Shown here one piece after another: positions 36,369 through 46,921 of a stretch of 56,583 nucleotides of DNA. The position numbers and the translations under genes are program-made. The stretch is from contig JADFAE010000012.1 of assembly GCA_015665415.1 (NCBI GenBank), forward strand, positions 1 through 56,583. Reading direction: 5' to 3'. The stretch is from Roseobacter sp. Its GTDB lineage: Bacteria; Pseudomonadota; Alphaproteobacteria; Rhodobacterales; Rhodobacteraceae. Every line of letters starts with the position of its first letter. Within the stretch, counting starts at the first letter, position 1. The notes under the pieces are model-generated. The model saw only the letters and a list, made by a program, of their open reading frames with translations, did not search any database and was not told the DNA's origin.

Positions 36369-36383
36369 GTTCGCCTCTTGTTC
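36369..36383 (-). promoter_or_regulatory. LexA (SOS) box of recA
   Basis: GTTC-GCCTCTT-GTTC on the plus strand, GAAC-N7-GAAC on the minus strand, is an exact match to the alphaproteobacterial LexA box. It lies 57-71 bp upstream of the recA start. Confidence 0.88.
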
Positions 36384-36504
36384 CTTATGGGGGTAAAAAG
36401 AGAACAAAGCAAACACAAACTGCATCTATCCAGCCCTGCAGCAGAATGGTAAACAGGTTCGAGAGACATTTATTTGCACCATTTCAGGGGCTTTGCTGCA
36501 AAAT

Positions 36505-37098
36505 ATGCTGGTATTTCACGACGAACGCCTGGTTCTTCTGTCGGTTCCAAAAACCGGAACAACGGCCTACCAGGAGGCTTTGCAGGCACGTGCGGATCTT
36601 GCGATCACCAATCCACCAGAGCTGAAACACGCAGCGCTTTATCGCTACAACCGATGGATTCGTCCGATGTTTGAGCGGGTCTGCGGCGTGGAGCTGGAAG
36701 TGGCTGCCGTGATGCGAGAGCCGATCAGTTGGCTGGGCAGTTGGTATCGGTTTCGCCAGCGCCCCTTTATGGATGGCAAGCCGAACTCGACCAAGGGTAT
36801 CAGCTTTGACGATTTTGTCCGTGGCTACTGCAAGGGCAAGCAACCCGAATATGCCAATGTCGGTAGCCAGGCGACCTTTTTGGAACCACAGAAAAACGGC
36901 TGCAGGGTCACACATCTGTTTCGCTACGAAGATCAGCCCCGTTTCCAAGGCTTTCTGGAGCAGCGTCTGGATCTGAAGATTGCATTGGAGCGGCGCAATG
37001 TAAGTCCCGAGATGGCGCTCTCCCTGAGTGCGGATGTTGAGGCGCTGTTGCGCCGCAAGAGGGCCAAAGAATTCGAACTCTACGACAGTATTTCCTAG
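36505..37098 (+). CDS. Sulfotransferase-like protein
   Basis: A 197-residue protein with the PAPS-binding loop of sulfotransferases near its N-terminus (LLSVPKTGTTAYQEAL, Lys16) and a second phosphate-binding-type segment VMREPISWLGSWYRFR. It is shorter than most sulfotransferases, and its role could be a carbohydrate or lipid sulfotransferase or a degenerate relative. ATG at 36505 is preferred; a TTG at 36493 is also open. Inserted between recA and cckA on the opposite strand. Confidence 0.75.
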   Translation: MLVFHDERLVLLSVPKTGTTAYQEALQARADLAITNPPELKHAALYRYNRWIRPMFERVCGVELEVAAVMREPISWLGSWYRFRQRPFMDGKPNSTKGISFDDFVRGYCKGKQPEYANVGSQATFLEPQKNGCRVTHLFRYEDQPRFQGFLEQRLDLKIALERRNVSPEMALSLSADVEALLRRKRAKEFELYDSIS

Positions 37099-37168
37099 GC
37101 AGGAGACCTTGTTCCGAGGGGTGTTTTGGTCAGGTCGATTGCTTCGCCAATTACTCGGTACAATTGGT

Positions 37169-39511
37169 TCAGTGCAATTGATCATGCACCGTTTCTGTCA
37201 ACTGGTTGAGCGAGAAAGGCTTGGGCAGGAAAACTGAATTGGGCACATCCGGCTCGGATTCGCCAAAGGCCCCTTCGGCATAGCCCGAGACAAAGACCAC
37301 CCGGGTATCGGGGCGACTCTTGAGCGCTTCGCGGACCCAGGTGGGGCCGTCCATTCCCGGCATCACTACATCGGTGACAAAGACATCGACTGTCAGGCTG
37401 TCGTCTTCGAGAATGCCCAAGGCATCTTCGGCGGACTCTGCCTCCAGAACCGTATAGCCGCGCATCCGCAGCGCTCTTGAGGCAAAGGCCCGTACCGGTG
37501 CTTCATCTTCAACCAGCAGCACGACACCTTCGCCATGTTGCGGCGCGGCCGCCGCTTTGGGTGCATCTGCTTCGACGACCTGCTTTTCGTCTTCGCCTTC
37601 TTGATAGACAGGGAAATACAGGGTGAAAAGAGTACCCTTGCCGGGGATGGAATCCACAAAGATGAACCCCCCGGTCTGTTTGACGATGCCATAGGCTGTC
37701 GACAGGCCAAGACCCGTGCCCTCGCCGGTGCGTTTGGTGGTGTAGAAGGGTTCAAAGACCTTTTGCAGTTTGTCCGCCGAGATGCCGATACCTTCGTCAC
37801 TGACCTTGACCGTGACCCAATTGCCTTCGGGCACGGCGGCGCGATCGCGCTTGAGGGGTTTGTCCAGGGTCACGGCCTCTGTGCGGACCCGGATTTCGCC
37901 GCCATTGGGCATCGCGTCACGGGCATTGACCACAAGGTTCATCAACACCTGTTCAAGCTGACGCTTGTCGGCGCGGATCGATCGCATCACCGGATCATGG
38001 CTCAGCGTCAGGGTCACTTTTTCTCCCACCAGGCGATTGAGAAGATGGGTCAGGTCCGACAGGGTGTCGCGGACATCCAGCACTTCGGGCTGCAGGGTCT
38101 GTTTGCGGGAAAAAGCCAAAAGCTGGCTGACCAGCGAGGCTGCGCGATTGGCATTCTCGTGGATCTGGATCAGGTCTCCAAAATCCTGGTCGCCCTGGTC
38201 ATGGCGCAACAATAGCAGGTCGCAGTGGCCCGAGATCGCGGTCAGCAGGTTGTTGAAATCATGTGCCACCCCACCAGCCAACTGGCCGATCGCCTGCATT
38301 TTCTGGCTTTGCACAAATTGGGCTTCCAGCGTCTTCAGCTCGGTGGCGTCGTTCAGAACCGCGATCAGAATGGTGTTTCCATCTTCGACCATGCGGGTCA
38401 GCGTGACCTGCACAAAGATCTCTTTGTCGGGGCGCGACAGGCGCAGGAATTCGGATTTGTTCGAGGCCAGACCGTCTGCTGTGTCCCGCAACCAATCCGA
38501 CATCGGTCGCCCCAGCCCTTCCATCAGCTGCGCCAGCTTGAGATTGTCGCGGCTTTTCACCCCCAGCATGCCCATGGCCATCTTGTTGAGGGACAGGATA
38601 TCGCCCGAGGGCGCAAGTTTGATGAAAGGCACGGGCATGTGCTCAAAGCTGGACTGCTGGCTGGGCACCTCGGCGCTGTTGACCTCCATCAGGAACAGCT
38701 CGCTGCGGCCCTGAGTGCGGTTCAGTTCTGTCACCAGAACATCCAGCGGGCCGTTCTTGGTGGTGATGGTGCTGATTTCACCGCTGCTGACCGGCAGCGA
38801 CAAGAACAGGCGGTCGGTGGATTTCACCCGCTCGCCAACCATTTTGCGGGCGGCTTCGTTCATGAACAAAACAGCGCCCGTGCGCCCAACGGTGATCATC
38901 GGGATCGGCACCGATTCAGAGCCTCTCCCGCTTTGGCGTTCCGCCACATCCTCAACCCGCCACAGGTAATTTCCTTCGTGCATCTGATGCACCGCAAGCC
39001 GGACATGCCCCCGGCGGGTCACGATATCCTCGCGCGCAGAGCCTTCAAAGCGGGCCCGGCTTTGAAGGCGAAACAGCACCGCAGAAGGGTTGGCCAGGAT
39101 CGAACGCAGGGTGCCCGCCAGGGTCTCTCGTTCGGTGTCCTCAAATCGGGTCTGGGCCGCCAGATTGCAGGCATGAACAACGCCGTCATCGTCGGTCACA
39201 AAGCTGGGGGTTGCGTCCTTTTCGATGAACCCGGTCAAGAGCTCCACCGCCATGGCGCGGGCATTGACCCGCAGCCGGTTCTGCAACAGCATCATCAACG
39301 CGACAGCCAGCAACGTCAGGCCAACCGCCAACAACCCCCGCATGATCCAATCCGGCCAGGTGAAAAACATCGGCACGATCATCAGCCCAATCGACAGCGA
39401 AAGGGTCGCCAAAAGACGAAGGCTTTCGGGTTGGTAGATCCGCAAGGCAGGCACGGAAGAGGTTTGGCGACCGGACATCTCGGCTCCATCTTCAGGATTG
39501 TTAACCGCCAT
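37169..39511 (-). CDS. cckA: Hybrid sensor histidine kinase CckA
   Basis: Membrane hybrid kinase that feeds the ChpT-CtrA phosphorelay; in roseobacters it controls motility and gene-transfer-agent genes and the cell cycle. The 780-residue protein has two N-terminal membrane segments (about 32-75), PAS-like sensor regions, the HisKA motif GGVAHDFNNLLTA, the ATPase boxes NLVVNARDAM, DEGIGISADKL and GTGLGLSTAYG, and a C-terminal receiver (VLLVEDEAPVR, FVTDVVMPGMDG, FLPKPF). All phosphotransfer residues are present. Confidence 0.95.
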   Translation of the reverse strand: MAVNNPEDGAEMSGRQTSSVPALRIYQPESLRLLATLSLSIGLMIVPMFFTWPDWIMRGLLAVGLTLLAVALMMLLQNRLRVNARAMAVELLTGFIEKDATPSFVTDDDGVVHACNLAAQTRFEDTERETLAGTLRSILANPSAVLFRLQSRARFEGSAREDIVTRRGHVRLAVHQMHEGNYLWRVEDVAERQSGRGSESVPIPMITVGRTGAVLFMNEAARKMVGERVKSTDRLFLSLPVSSGEISTITTKNGPLDVLVTELNRTQGRSELFLMEVNSAEVPSQQSSFEHMPVPFIKLAPSGDILSLNKMAMGMLGVKSRDNLKLAQLMEGLGRPMSDWLRDTADGLASNKSEFLRLSRPDKEIFVQVTLTRMVEDGNTILIAVLNDATELKTLEAQFVQSQKMQAIGQLAGGVAHDFNNLLTAISGHCDLLLLRHDQGDQDFGDLIQIHENANRAASLVSQLLAFSRKQTLQPEVLDVRDTLSDLTHLLNRLVGEKVTLTLSHDPVMRSIRADKRQLEQVLMNLVVNARDAMPNGGEIRVRTEAVTLDKPLKRDRAAVPEGNWVTVKVSDEGIGISADKLQKVFEPFYTTKRTGEGTGLGLSTAYGIVKQTGGFIFVDSIPGKGTLFTLYFPVYQEGEDEKQVVEADAPKAAAAPQHGEGVVLLVEDEAPVRAFASRALRMRGYTVLEAESAEDALGILEDDSLTVDVFVTDVVMPGMDGPTWVREALKSRPDTRVVFVSGYAEGAFGESEPDVPNSVFLPKPFSLNQLTETVHDQLH

Positions 39512-39579
39512 AACGCGGCTAAAAGTCTTAAAGCCACGTTAAGGTAGGTGTAGCTTTCCCGCTGATTTACCTAACAACT

Positions 39580-40749
39580 CTAGCTGGCGCGCGTCAACAC
39601 AGCGACAAAAAAGCCATCGGTGCCATTTTGCACCTGCCAGCTGTCCTGCCGCAGCAGCGACCAACCTGCATTGCGCTCCAGAAAACCTTGAATTTGTGCT
39701 GAGTTTTCCTCATTCAGCATGGAGCAGGTTGCATAGGCGAGATGGCCCGCGTCACTGACCAATTCTGCAGCGTCATCTAAGATTTGACGCTGCAAAAGCC
39801 GGGTTTCATCAAGAATTTCGCGAGTAAGACGCCATTTACCCTCCGGCGCACGGCGCCAGGAGCCGGAACCGGAACAGGGCACGTCACAGAGCACCAGATC
39901 AAAAGGCGCTTTGCGGTCGACTTCGTCCTCGGAGAGGCAGGTGATATCGGCACCGGCACGTTGGGCGCGCAGTGGTAGATCGTTCATCCGGCTGGAATTG
40001 GCGTCATAGGCAAAGACATCAAGCTTTGCCTTGGCCGCCATAGCCAGGCTTTTGCCGCCGCCGCCGGCACAGAAATCCAGAACCCGGATACCATCTTGCA
40101 ACGGTAGCTGGTCAACAACGGCCTGGCTGGCGGCATCCTGCAACTCTACCAGACCATCGGCAAAGCTGGTGCTGTTGCGCACGCGCCGCTGGCCCTCGGT
40201 GACATCCAGGGCGGTTTCGCTGGCCGGATGGGGAATGCAGGTCACTCCCTCCTCTGCCAGGGCCTCGATTGCGGCCTCTCGCGAACCACGCAGCAGATTG
40301 GCGCGCAGATGCACGGGCGCGCGCCTCTGCAACGCCTTGGCAGAATCCTCGGCCTCAGCACCAAGGCTGGCGCTGAAAGAGTCCCAAAGCCAATCCGGGA
40401 TATCCAAACGCTCTGCGTCTGAGGCGAACCCTTCAGGCGTGACGGCTTCTTCTTCGGTCAGTGCCGATGGACCATAGCCCTGCCCACTAAAGACTGTTGC
40501 CGGGTCGATACCTTCGGCGCGCAACGCCCCCAGGATCAAGCCACGGCCCGTCTGCGATCCACCCAAAACCGCAAAAGAACGGCGGCAGCGCAGCGCCGTA
40601 AACACATGATCGCGCACGGCAGCACGATCTTTGGAGCCGGCATAGCGATTGCGCCGGCCCCAGGAGGTGAGCGCCTTTTCCGAGGCTTCCCCATCCAGGA
40701 TCACATCAAGGATTTCGATAGCCGCCTGCTGGCGGGCCGCCGGGGTCAT
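39580..40749 (-). CDS. RsmB/NOP2-family RNA cytosine methyltransferase
   Basis: S-adenosylmethionine-dependent m5C methyltransferase of 389 residues, most like RsmB (16S rRNA). It has an N-terminal NusB-like segment (AAIEILDVILDG), the SAM loop VLDFCAGGGGKSLAMA, the catalytic cysteine in DVPCSGSGSWRR and the second cysteine in YATCSML. Followed by guaB on the same strand, separated by 48 bp. RsmB versus RsmF cannot be fully settled by eye. Confidence 0.9.
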   Translation of the reverse strand: MTPAARQQAAIEILDVILDGEASEKALTSWGRRNRYAGSKDRAAVRDHVFTALRCRRSFAVLGGSQTGRGLILGALRAEGIDPATVFSGQGYGPSALTEEEAVTPEGFASDAERLDIPDWLWDSFSASLGAEAEDSAKALQRRAPVHLRANLLRGSREAAIEALAEEGVTCIPHPASETALDVTEGQRRVRNSTSFADGLVELQDAASQAVVDQLPLQDGIRVLDFCAGGGGKSLAMAAKAKLDVFAYDANSSRMNDLPLRAQRAGADITCLSEDEVDRKAPFDLVLCDVPCSGSGSWRRAPEGKWRLTREILDETRLLQRQILDDAAELVSDAGHLAYATCSMLNEENSAQIQGFLERNAGWSLLRQDSWQVQNGTDGFFVAVLTRAS

Positions 40750-40797
40750 GCCCAGGCTCCAAAGATACAGAGGGTCATCGTCATCCTTTCGACTGAA

Positions 40798-42731
<1,934 letters not shown>

Positions 42732-44777
42732 ATGAGCAGCGATCCTCTCGTCATCTTTACGCCATCGGGGAAACGCGGGAATTTCCCGGTTGGAACCCCA
42801 GTTTTGACCGCCGCGCGCCAGTTGGGGGTCGACCTCGATTCGGTCTGCGGTGGACGCGGAATCTGTTCCAAATGTCAGATCACCCCGTCTTATGGCGAAT
42901 TCCCCAAACACGGGGTGACGGTTGCAGATGATGCGCTCAGCGACTGGAACAAGGTCGAGCAACGCTATGACGACAAACGTGGATTGACCCCTGGGCGCCG
43001 TCTGGGCTGTCAGGCCACCGTTCAGGGCGACATCGTCATTGATGTTCCCGCCGAAAGCCAGGTCCACCGGCAAGTGGTGCGCAAACGGGCCGAGGTGCGC
43101 GACATCACCATGAACCCCTCGACTCGGCTGTTCTATGTCGAGGTGGAAGAACCCGACATGCACAAGCCCTCGGGTGATATGGAACGCCTGATTGAGGCGC
43201 TGGAAACCCAGTGGGAGCTCAAAAACGTCAAGACCGATCTGCATATTCTGCAGCAGATGCAACCCATTCTGCGCAAGGGCAGCTGGAAGGTCACCGTGGC
43301 TGTGCATCTGGGCGACGAGAACCAGCCGCCAAAGATCATGCATATCTGGCCCGGTTATTATGAGGGAACGATCTACGGTTTGGCGGTCGATCTGGGCTCG
43401 ACCACCATTGCTGCGCATCTGTGTGATCTGAAGTCCGGCGAAGTGGTCGCCTCATCAGGCATCATGAACCCGCAGATCCGCTTTGGCGAAGACCTGATGA
43501 GCCGGGTCTCCTATGGAATGATGAACAAGGGTGGCGACGTCGAGATGACCCGTGCCGTGCGCGAAGGCATGAACGCGCTGTTCACCCAGATTGCCGCAGA
43601 GGCCGAAATTGACAAGAGCCTGATCGTGGATGCGGTTTTTGTTTGCAATCCGGTGATGCACCACCTGTTCCTGGGCATTGACCCGTTTGAGCTTGGCCAG
43701 GCCCCCTTTGCCCTGGCGACCTCCAATTCCCTGGCGCTGCGCGCGGTCGAGCTGGACCTCAACATCCATCCGGCAGCCCGGGTCTATCTGTTGCCCTGTA
43801 TCGCCGGCCATGTTGGCGCCGATGCTGCTGCTGTCGCCCTGTCGGAAGCTCCGGACAAATCCGAGGACCTGGTGCTGGTGGTGGATGTTGGCACCAATGC
43901 CGAAATCCTGCTCGGCAACACGCAAAAAGTGCTGGCCTGTTCCTCGCCCACCGGCCCGGCCTTTGAGGGCGCGCAGATTTCCAGCGGCCAGCGCGCCGCC
44001 CCCGGTGCCATCGAACGACTGGAGATCAATCCCGAGACCAAAGAACCGCGCTTTCGGGTTATCGGATCAGACATCTGGTCCGATGAAGAAGGTTTTGCCG
44101 AGGCCATTGCCGTCACCGGGATCACCGGCATCTGCGGCTCGGGTATCATCGAGGCGGTTGCTGAAATGCGCATTGCCGGGGTGCTTGATGCCTCTGGCCT
44201 GATTGGCTCAGCCGAGCAGACCGGCACCAACCGCTGCATCCAGGACGGGCGTACCAATGCCTATCTGATCTGGGATGGCAGCGCTGAGGGCGGCCCAAAG
44301 ATCACCGTGACCAATCCCGACATCCGCGCCATCCAGATGGCCAAGGCGGCGCTCTATTCCGGGGCCCGCTTGCTGATGGACAAGTTTGGTGTTGAAACCG
44401 TGGACCGGGTGGTGCTGGCCGGGGCCTTTGGCGCGCATATCTCGGCCAAACACGCCATGGTGCTGGGCATGATCCCCGACTGCCCCATCGACAAGGTCAC
44501 AAGCGCGGGCAACGCGGCGGGCACCGGCGCGCGCATCGCACTGCTCAACACCAAAGCCCGGGGCGAAATCGAAGACACGGTGGGGCGGATCGAAAAGATC
44601 GAAACCGCCGTAGAGCCGCGTTTTCAAGAGCATTTCGTCAATGCCTCGGCCATTCCAAATTCCGCCGAACCCTTCCCGATCCTGGCGACTGTGGTGACTT
44701 TGCCGGAGGTGAACTTCAACACCGGCGGCGGTGATGGCGCAGCAGGAGGCGGCCGCCGCAGGCGCCGTCGCGGTTGA
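42732..44777 (+). CDS. RACo-type reductive activator of corrinoid proteins (ASKHA + ferredoxin)
   Basis: A 681-residue protein of the RamA/RACo family that re-reduces the cobalt of corrinoid methyl carriers at the cost of ATP. The N-terminus is a [2Fe-2S] ferredoxin domain (CGGRGICSKCQ, third and fourth cysteine region RLGCQA), followed by a middle domain and the ASKHA domain with AVDLGSTTIAAHLCD, VVDVGTNAEILLG and VVLAGAFGAHI. The C-terminal tail is Gly then Arg rich (GGGRRRRRRG). Start at ATG 42732 with AAGGGGTG upstream; the frame from 42711 has no ribosome site. Likely partner of the MttB-type enzyme at 15138. Confidence 0.88.
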   Translation: MSSDPLVIFTPSGKRGNFPVGTPVLTAARQLGVDLDSVCGGRGICSKCQITPSYGEFPKHGVTVADDALSDWNKVEQRYDDKRGLTPGRRLGCQATVQGDIVIDVPAESQVHRQVVRKRAEVRDITMNPSTRLFYVEVEEPDMHKPSGDMERLIEALETQWELKNVKTDLHILQQMQPILRKGSWKVTVAVHLGDENQPPKIMHIWPGYYEGTIYGLAVDLGSTTIAAHLCDLKSGEVVASSGIMNPQIRFGEDLMSRVSYGMMNKGGDVEMTRAVREGMNALFTQIAAEAEIDKSLIVDAVFVCNPVMHHLFLGIDPFELGQAPFALATSNSLALRAVELDLNIHPAARVYLLPCIAGHVGADAAAVALSEAPDKSEDLVLVVDVGTNAEILLGNTQKVLACSSPTGPAFEGAQISSGQRAAPGAIERLEINPETKEPRFRVIGSDIWSDEEGFAEAIAVTGITGICGSGIIEAVAEMRIAGVLDASGLIGSAEQTGTNRCIQDGRTNAYLIWDGSAEGGPKITVTNPDIRAIQMAKAALYSGARLLMDKFGVETVDRVVLAGAFGAHISAKHAMVLGMIPDCPIDKVTSAGNAAGTGARIALLNTKARGEIEDTVGRIEKIETAVEPRFQEHFVNASAIPNSAEPFPILATVVTLPEVNFNTGGGDGAAGGGRRRRRRG

Positions 44778-44821
44778 TGGCGAGGCCGCAATAGCGTGGC
44801 CCGCCCGGGGAGAAGATTTCG

Positions 44822-44850
44822 GGCTTTCCAGGGAATGTCTCTGGAAAGCC
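44822..44850. terminator. Inverted repeat after the RACo-like gene
   Basis: GGCTTTCCAG (44822-44831) pairs perfectly with CTGGAAAGCC (44841-44850) around a 9-nt loop. No T-run follows, so the strength as a terminator is doubtful. Confidence 0.45.
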
Positions 44851-44869
44851 AATTCCTAGCGAGATCGCC

Positions 44870-44898
44870 TTGACCTCCCCGATATCACCGGATACCTA
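44870..44898 (+). promoter_or_regulatory. Promoter of tRNA-Gly
   Basis: TTGACC (44870-44875) and TACCTA (44893-44898) are spaced by 17 bp and end 10 bp before the tRNA 5' end, a good fit to a sigma-70 tRNA promoter. Confidence 0.65.
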
Positions 44899-44908
44899 AG
44901 ATTTTGCG

Positions 44909-44982
44909 GCGGGTATGGTGAAAAGGTATCACGGCAGCTTCCCAAGCTTTAGTTACGAGTTCGATTCTCGTTACCCGCTCCA
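44909..44982 (+). tRNA. tRNA-Gly (anticodon CCC)
   Basis: A 74-nt tRNA with encoded CCA. Acceptor GCGGGTA/TACCCGC, D stem GTGA/TCAC, T arm ACGAG-TTCGATT-CTCGT. The anticodon loop is TTCCCAA, anticodon CCC, reading GGG. The anticodon stem is GCAGC against GCTTT, so the outer two pairs are G-U and a C-U mismatch; a normal tRNA would have a fully paired stem here. Confidence 0.88.
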
Positions 44983-45026
44983 AGATCTCACATGGACCTC
45001 CCGAAGCTTTGGCAGACGTAGTGATG

Positions 45027-45929
45027 CTATGTCGTCAACAGGATCCAATCCGGCCTGATCCCACAGCGATTGATAAATGGCGTCACGTCATGGCCGCGAA
45101 ACAGCCCGTGATTGGTGATGAGGATGGTGCCGATCCCGGCGGCGGCCCCTCCCAACACATCTGTGTGCAACGTGTCCCCAACCATGGCAATCCGGTGCCG
45201 TGGGATGCCACTCAGCCGTGCCAAGGCAGTGTCAAAAGCATTGGCAAAGGGTTTGCCGTAAAATTCTGCCTGCAAGCCGCTGTGTTCGATGACCTCGTGG
45301 GCGATCAGGCCTGGCTCTTGCGACAAACCGTCCTCTCGTGGGGCCACGAGGTCGGGGTTGGCAACGATGAGAGTCCTGGGCTTGGCCAAGAGGGCGCTGC
45401 GCAAGGCAGCCGTGTCCGCCCTGCCCCAACGCGCGGTTGAGAGCAGAAGAAAACCGCCGGCATGTTGCAACAATTCAGCATTCTCAAACAGGTGTTCGAT
45501 TTGGACCTCGGCAGGCGCATCGCTAAAATCATCGCCCGCTGCCGCCGCTGCGGCCCAGGGTTTGCCATCGGCCAGCTTTGGCAGCGCGGCAAAGGCCACA
45601 TCGCGGCTGGAGACCACTTCACTTTCATCAAAGTCAAACCCAAGCCGATGATATTTTGCGAGGATTTCTTGGCGGGTATAGCTTGCGGCATTGGTCAGAA
45701 CCACGAGGCGCTTGCCCAGAGCCCGCAGCGCGGCCATGCGTTCAACCGCGCCTTCGATTGCGGTTTCTCCCCGGTTCAGCACGCCAAAGGCATCTAAGAT
45801 ATAGGCGTCGAACTCCCCTGCTGTGTCGCTCAGGTCGTAGCCCGTGCGCGAAGTTTGCGCAAACTCTGCCTGTGGCAGGCTCGCTCTCACGCTTTCGTAG
45901 CGCTCAAAGGCCCAATTGGTGTCGATCAT
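45027..45929 (-). CDS. HAD-superfamily (subclass IIA-like) hydrolase
   Basis: A 300-residue HAD protein with a NagD-type cap. Motif I is ILDAFGVLNRG: the nucleophile Asp is kept, but the second acid/base Asp is replaced by Phe. Motif II VLTNAAS, motif III Lys in YGKPFAN and motif IV AMVGDTLHTDVLGGAAAG are normal. The phosphate-ester chemistry of classical HAD enzymes needs the second Asp, so this may act on another bond or be a special subgroup (TIGR01459-like). ATG at 45929 is chosen from the conserved start. Downstream of the phn transporter on the same strand, but separated by a hairpin. Confidence 0.82.
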   Translation of the reverse strand: MIDTNWAFERYESVRASLPQAEFAQTSRTGYDLSDTAGEFDAYILDAFGVLNRGETAIEGAVERMAALRALGKRLVVLTNAASYTRQEILAKYHRLGFDFDESEVVSSRDVAFAALPKLADGKPWAAAAAAGDDFSDAPAEVQIEHLFENAELLQHAGGFLLLSTARWGRADTAALRSALLAKPRTLIVANPDLVAPREDGLSQEPGLIAHEVIEHSGLQAEFYGKPFANAFDTALARLSGIPRHRIAMVGDTLHTDVLGGAAAGIGTILITNHGLFRGHDVTPFINRCGIRPDWILLTT

Positions 45930-46075
45930 CCTGCCCTGCTTTCGAATATCTCGGCCTGCGCGCCCCGGAATTGCGGCGTCCAAATTTGGTGTTTTGAACC
46001 ACCCTTTGCTGGCGATGTACAGGTGCCTGCTCTGTTTAGGTGCCTGCGCCGTACTGGCCCTCAGCAGGCAAATAT

Positions 46076-46102
46076 ATGGCGGCCCGGCTGTCTGGCCGCC
46101 AT
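46076..46102 (-). terminator. Hairpin between phnE and the HAD gene
   Basis: ATGGCGGCC (46076-46084) pairs perfectly with GGCCGCCAT (46094-46102) around a 9-nt loop, just after the phnE stop on the minus strand. A short ATATTT follows. It may end the transporter transcript or limit read-through into the HAD gene. Confidence 0.5.
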
Positions 46103-46111
46103 ACTGATGGG

Positions 46112-46921
46112 TCAAAGGATCTTTTTGCGCAGATAGGACGAGACCACCTCGCCAAAGACCACCAGTGCCAGAATGGTGAGCAAGACCATGGAGACCTCCG
46201 GCCAATTGAAGGTATCGATGGCGCCTTGCAGGATCATCCCGATCCCGCCAGCACCGACGAGGCCCAGCACGGTGGATTCCCGCAAGTTGATATCCCAGCG
46301 CAGAATCGCAATCGCAAAGAAGGCCGGCATCACCTGGGGCACAATGGCGTAGAGCACGATCTTGAACCGTGAGGCACCACAGGCTTCCAGGGCCTCAACC
46401 GGTTTTTGGTCGATTTCCTCGATGGCTTCGCCCAGGAGTTTGCCCAGAAATCCGATGGAACGGAACATGATCGCCACGATCCCTGCGACAATGCCGGGGC
46501 CAAAGATGGCCACAAACAACAGCGCCCAGATGATGGTGTTGACCGAGCGCGAGGAGACAAGGATAAATCGCCCCAACCACAATGCGGCCCGGTTTGGCGT
46601 GGTGTTCTGCGCCGAGATATAGGCCACTGGCAAGGAGACCACGACTGCAATCATGGTGGCCAGTGTGGCGATATTGACGGTCTGCCAGATCGCCTCGAGG
46701 ATGGAGGGAAGGTTGCGCGGATCCGGCGGCATCATGCGGCCAAACAGATCGCCCATCTGGACCGGTGCGTCCCAGACCCATTCCCAGATCACATTGATAC
46801 TGCTGAGGGCCCAGGCCACGACCAGCAGCGTGAGGGCCAGCCCGCCATAGCGCATCAGGCGCTGGCGCAGGGTGAAACGCGACCAGTGGTCCAGCGTCTG
46901 TTGCAAAGGTTGAGTAGTCAT
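46112..46921 (-). CDS. phnE: Phosphonate-type ABC transporter permease, second PhnE
   Basis: A 269-residue inner-membrane permease with about six hydrophobic segments. The EAA-type cytoplasmic loop (EAIEEIDQKPVEALEACGASRF, read in pieces) contacts the ATPase, and IVPQVMPAFFAIAILRWDINLRES and GAGGIGMIL are typical of PhnE. It overlaps the first permease gene by one base. Two different permease genes make a heterodimer channel. Confidence 0.92.
   Translation of the reverse strand: MTTQPLQQTLDHWSRFTLRQRLMRYGGLALTLLVVAWALSSINVIWEWVWDAPVQMGDLFGRMMPPDPRNLPSILEAIWQTVNIATLATMIAVVVSLPVAYISAQNTTPNRAALWLGRFILVSSRSVNTIIWALLFVAIFGPGIVAGIVAIMFRSIGFLGKLLGEAIEEIDQKPVEALEACGASRFKIVLYAIVPQVMPAFFAIAILRWDINLRESTVLGLVGAGGIGMILQGAIDTFNWPEVSMVLLTILALVVFGEVVSSYLRKKIL

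Noticed and set aside
46021-46047. Direct repeat AGGTGCCTGC twice, 17 bp apart
   Set aside because: Only two short copies and no downstream context; could be chance.
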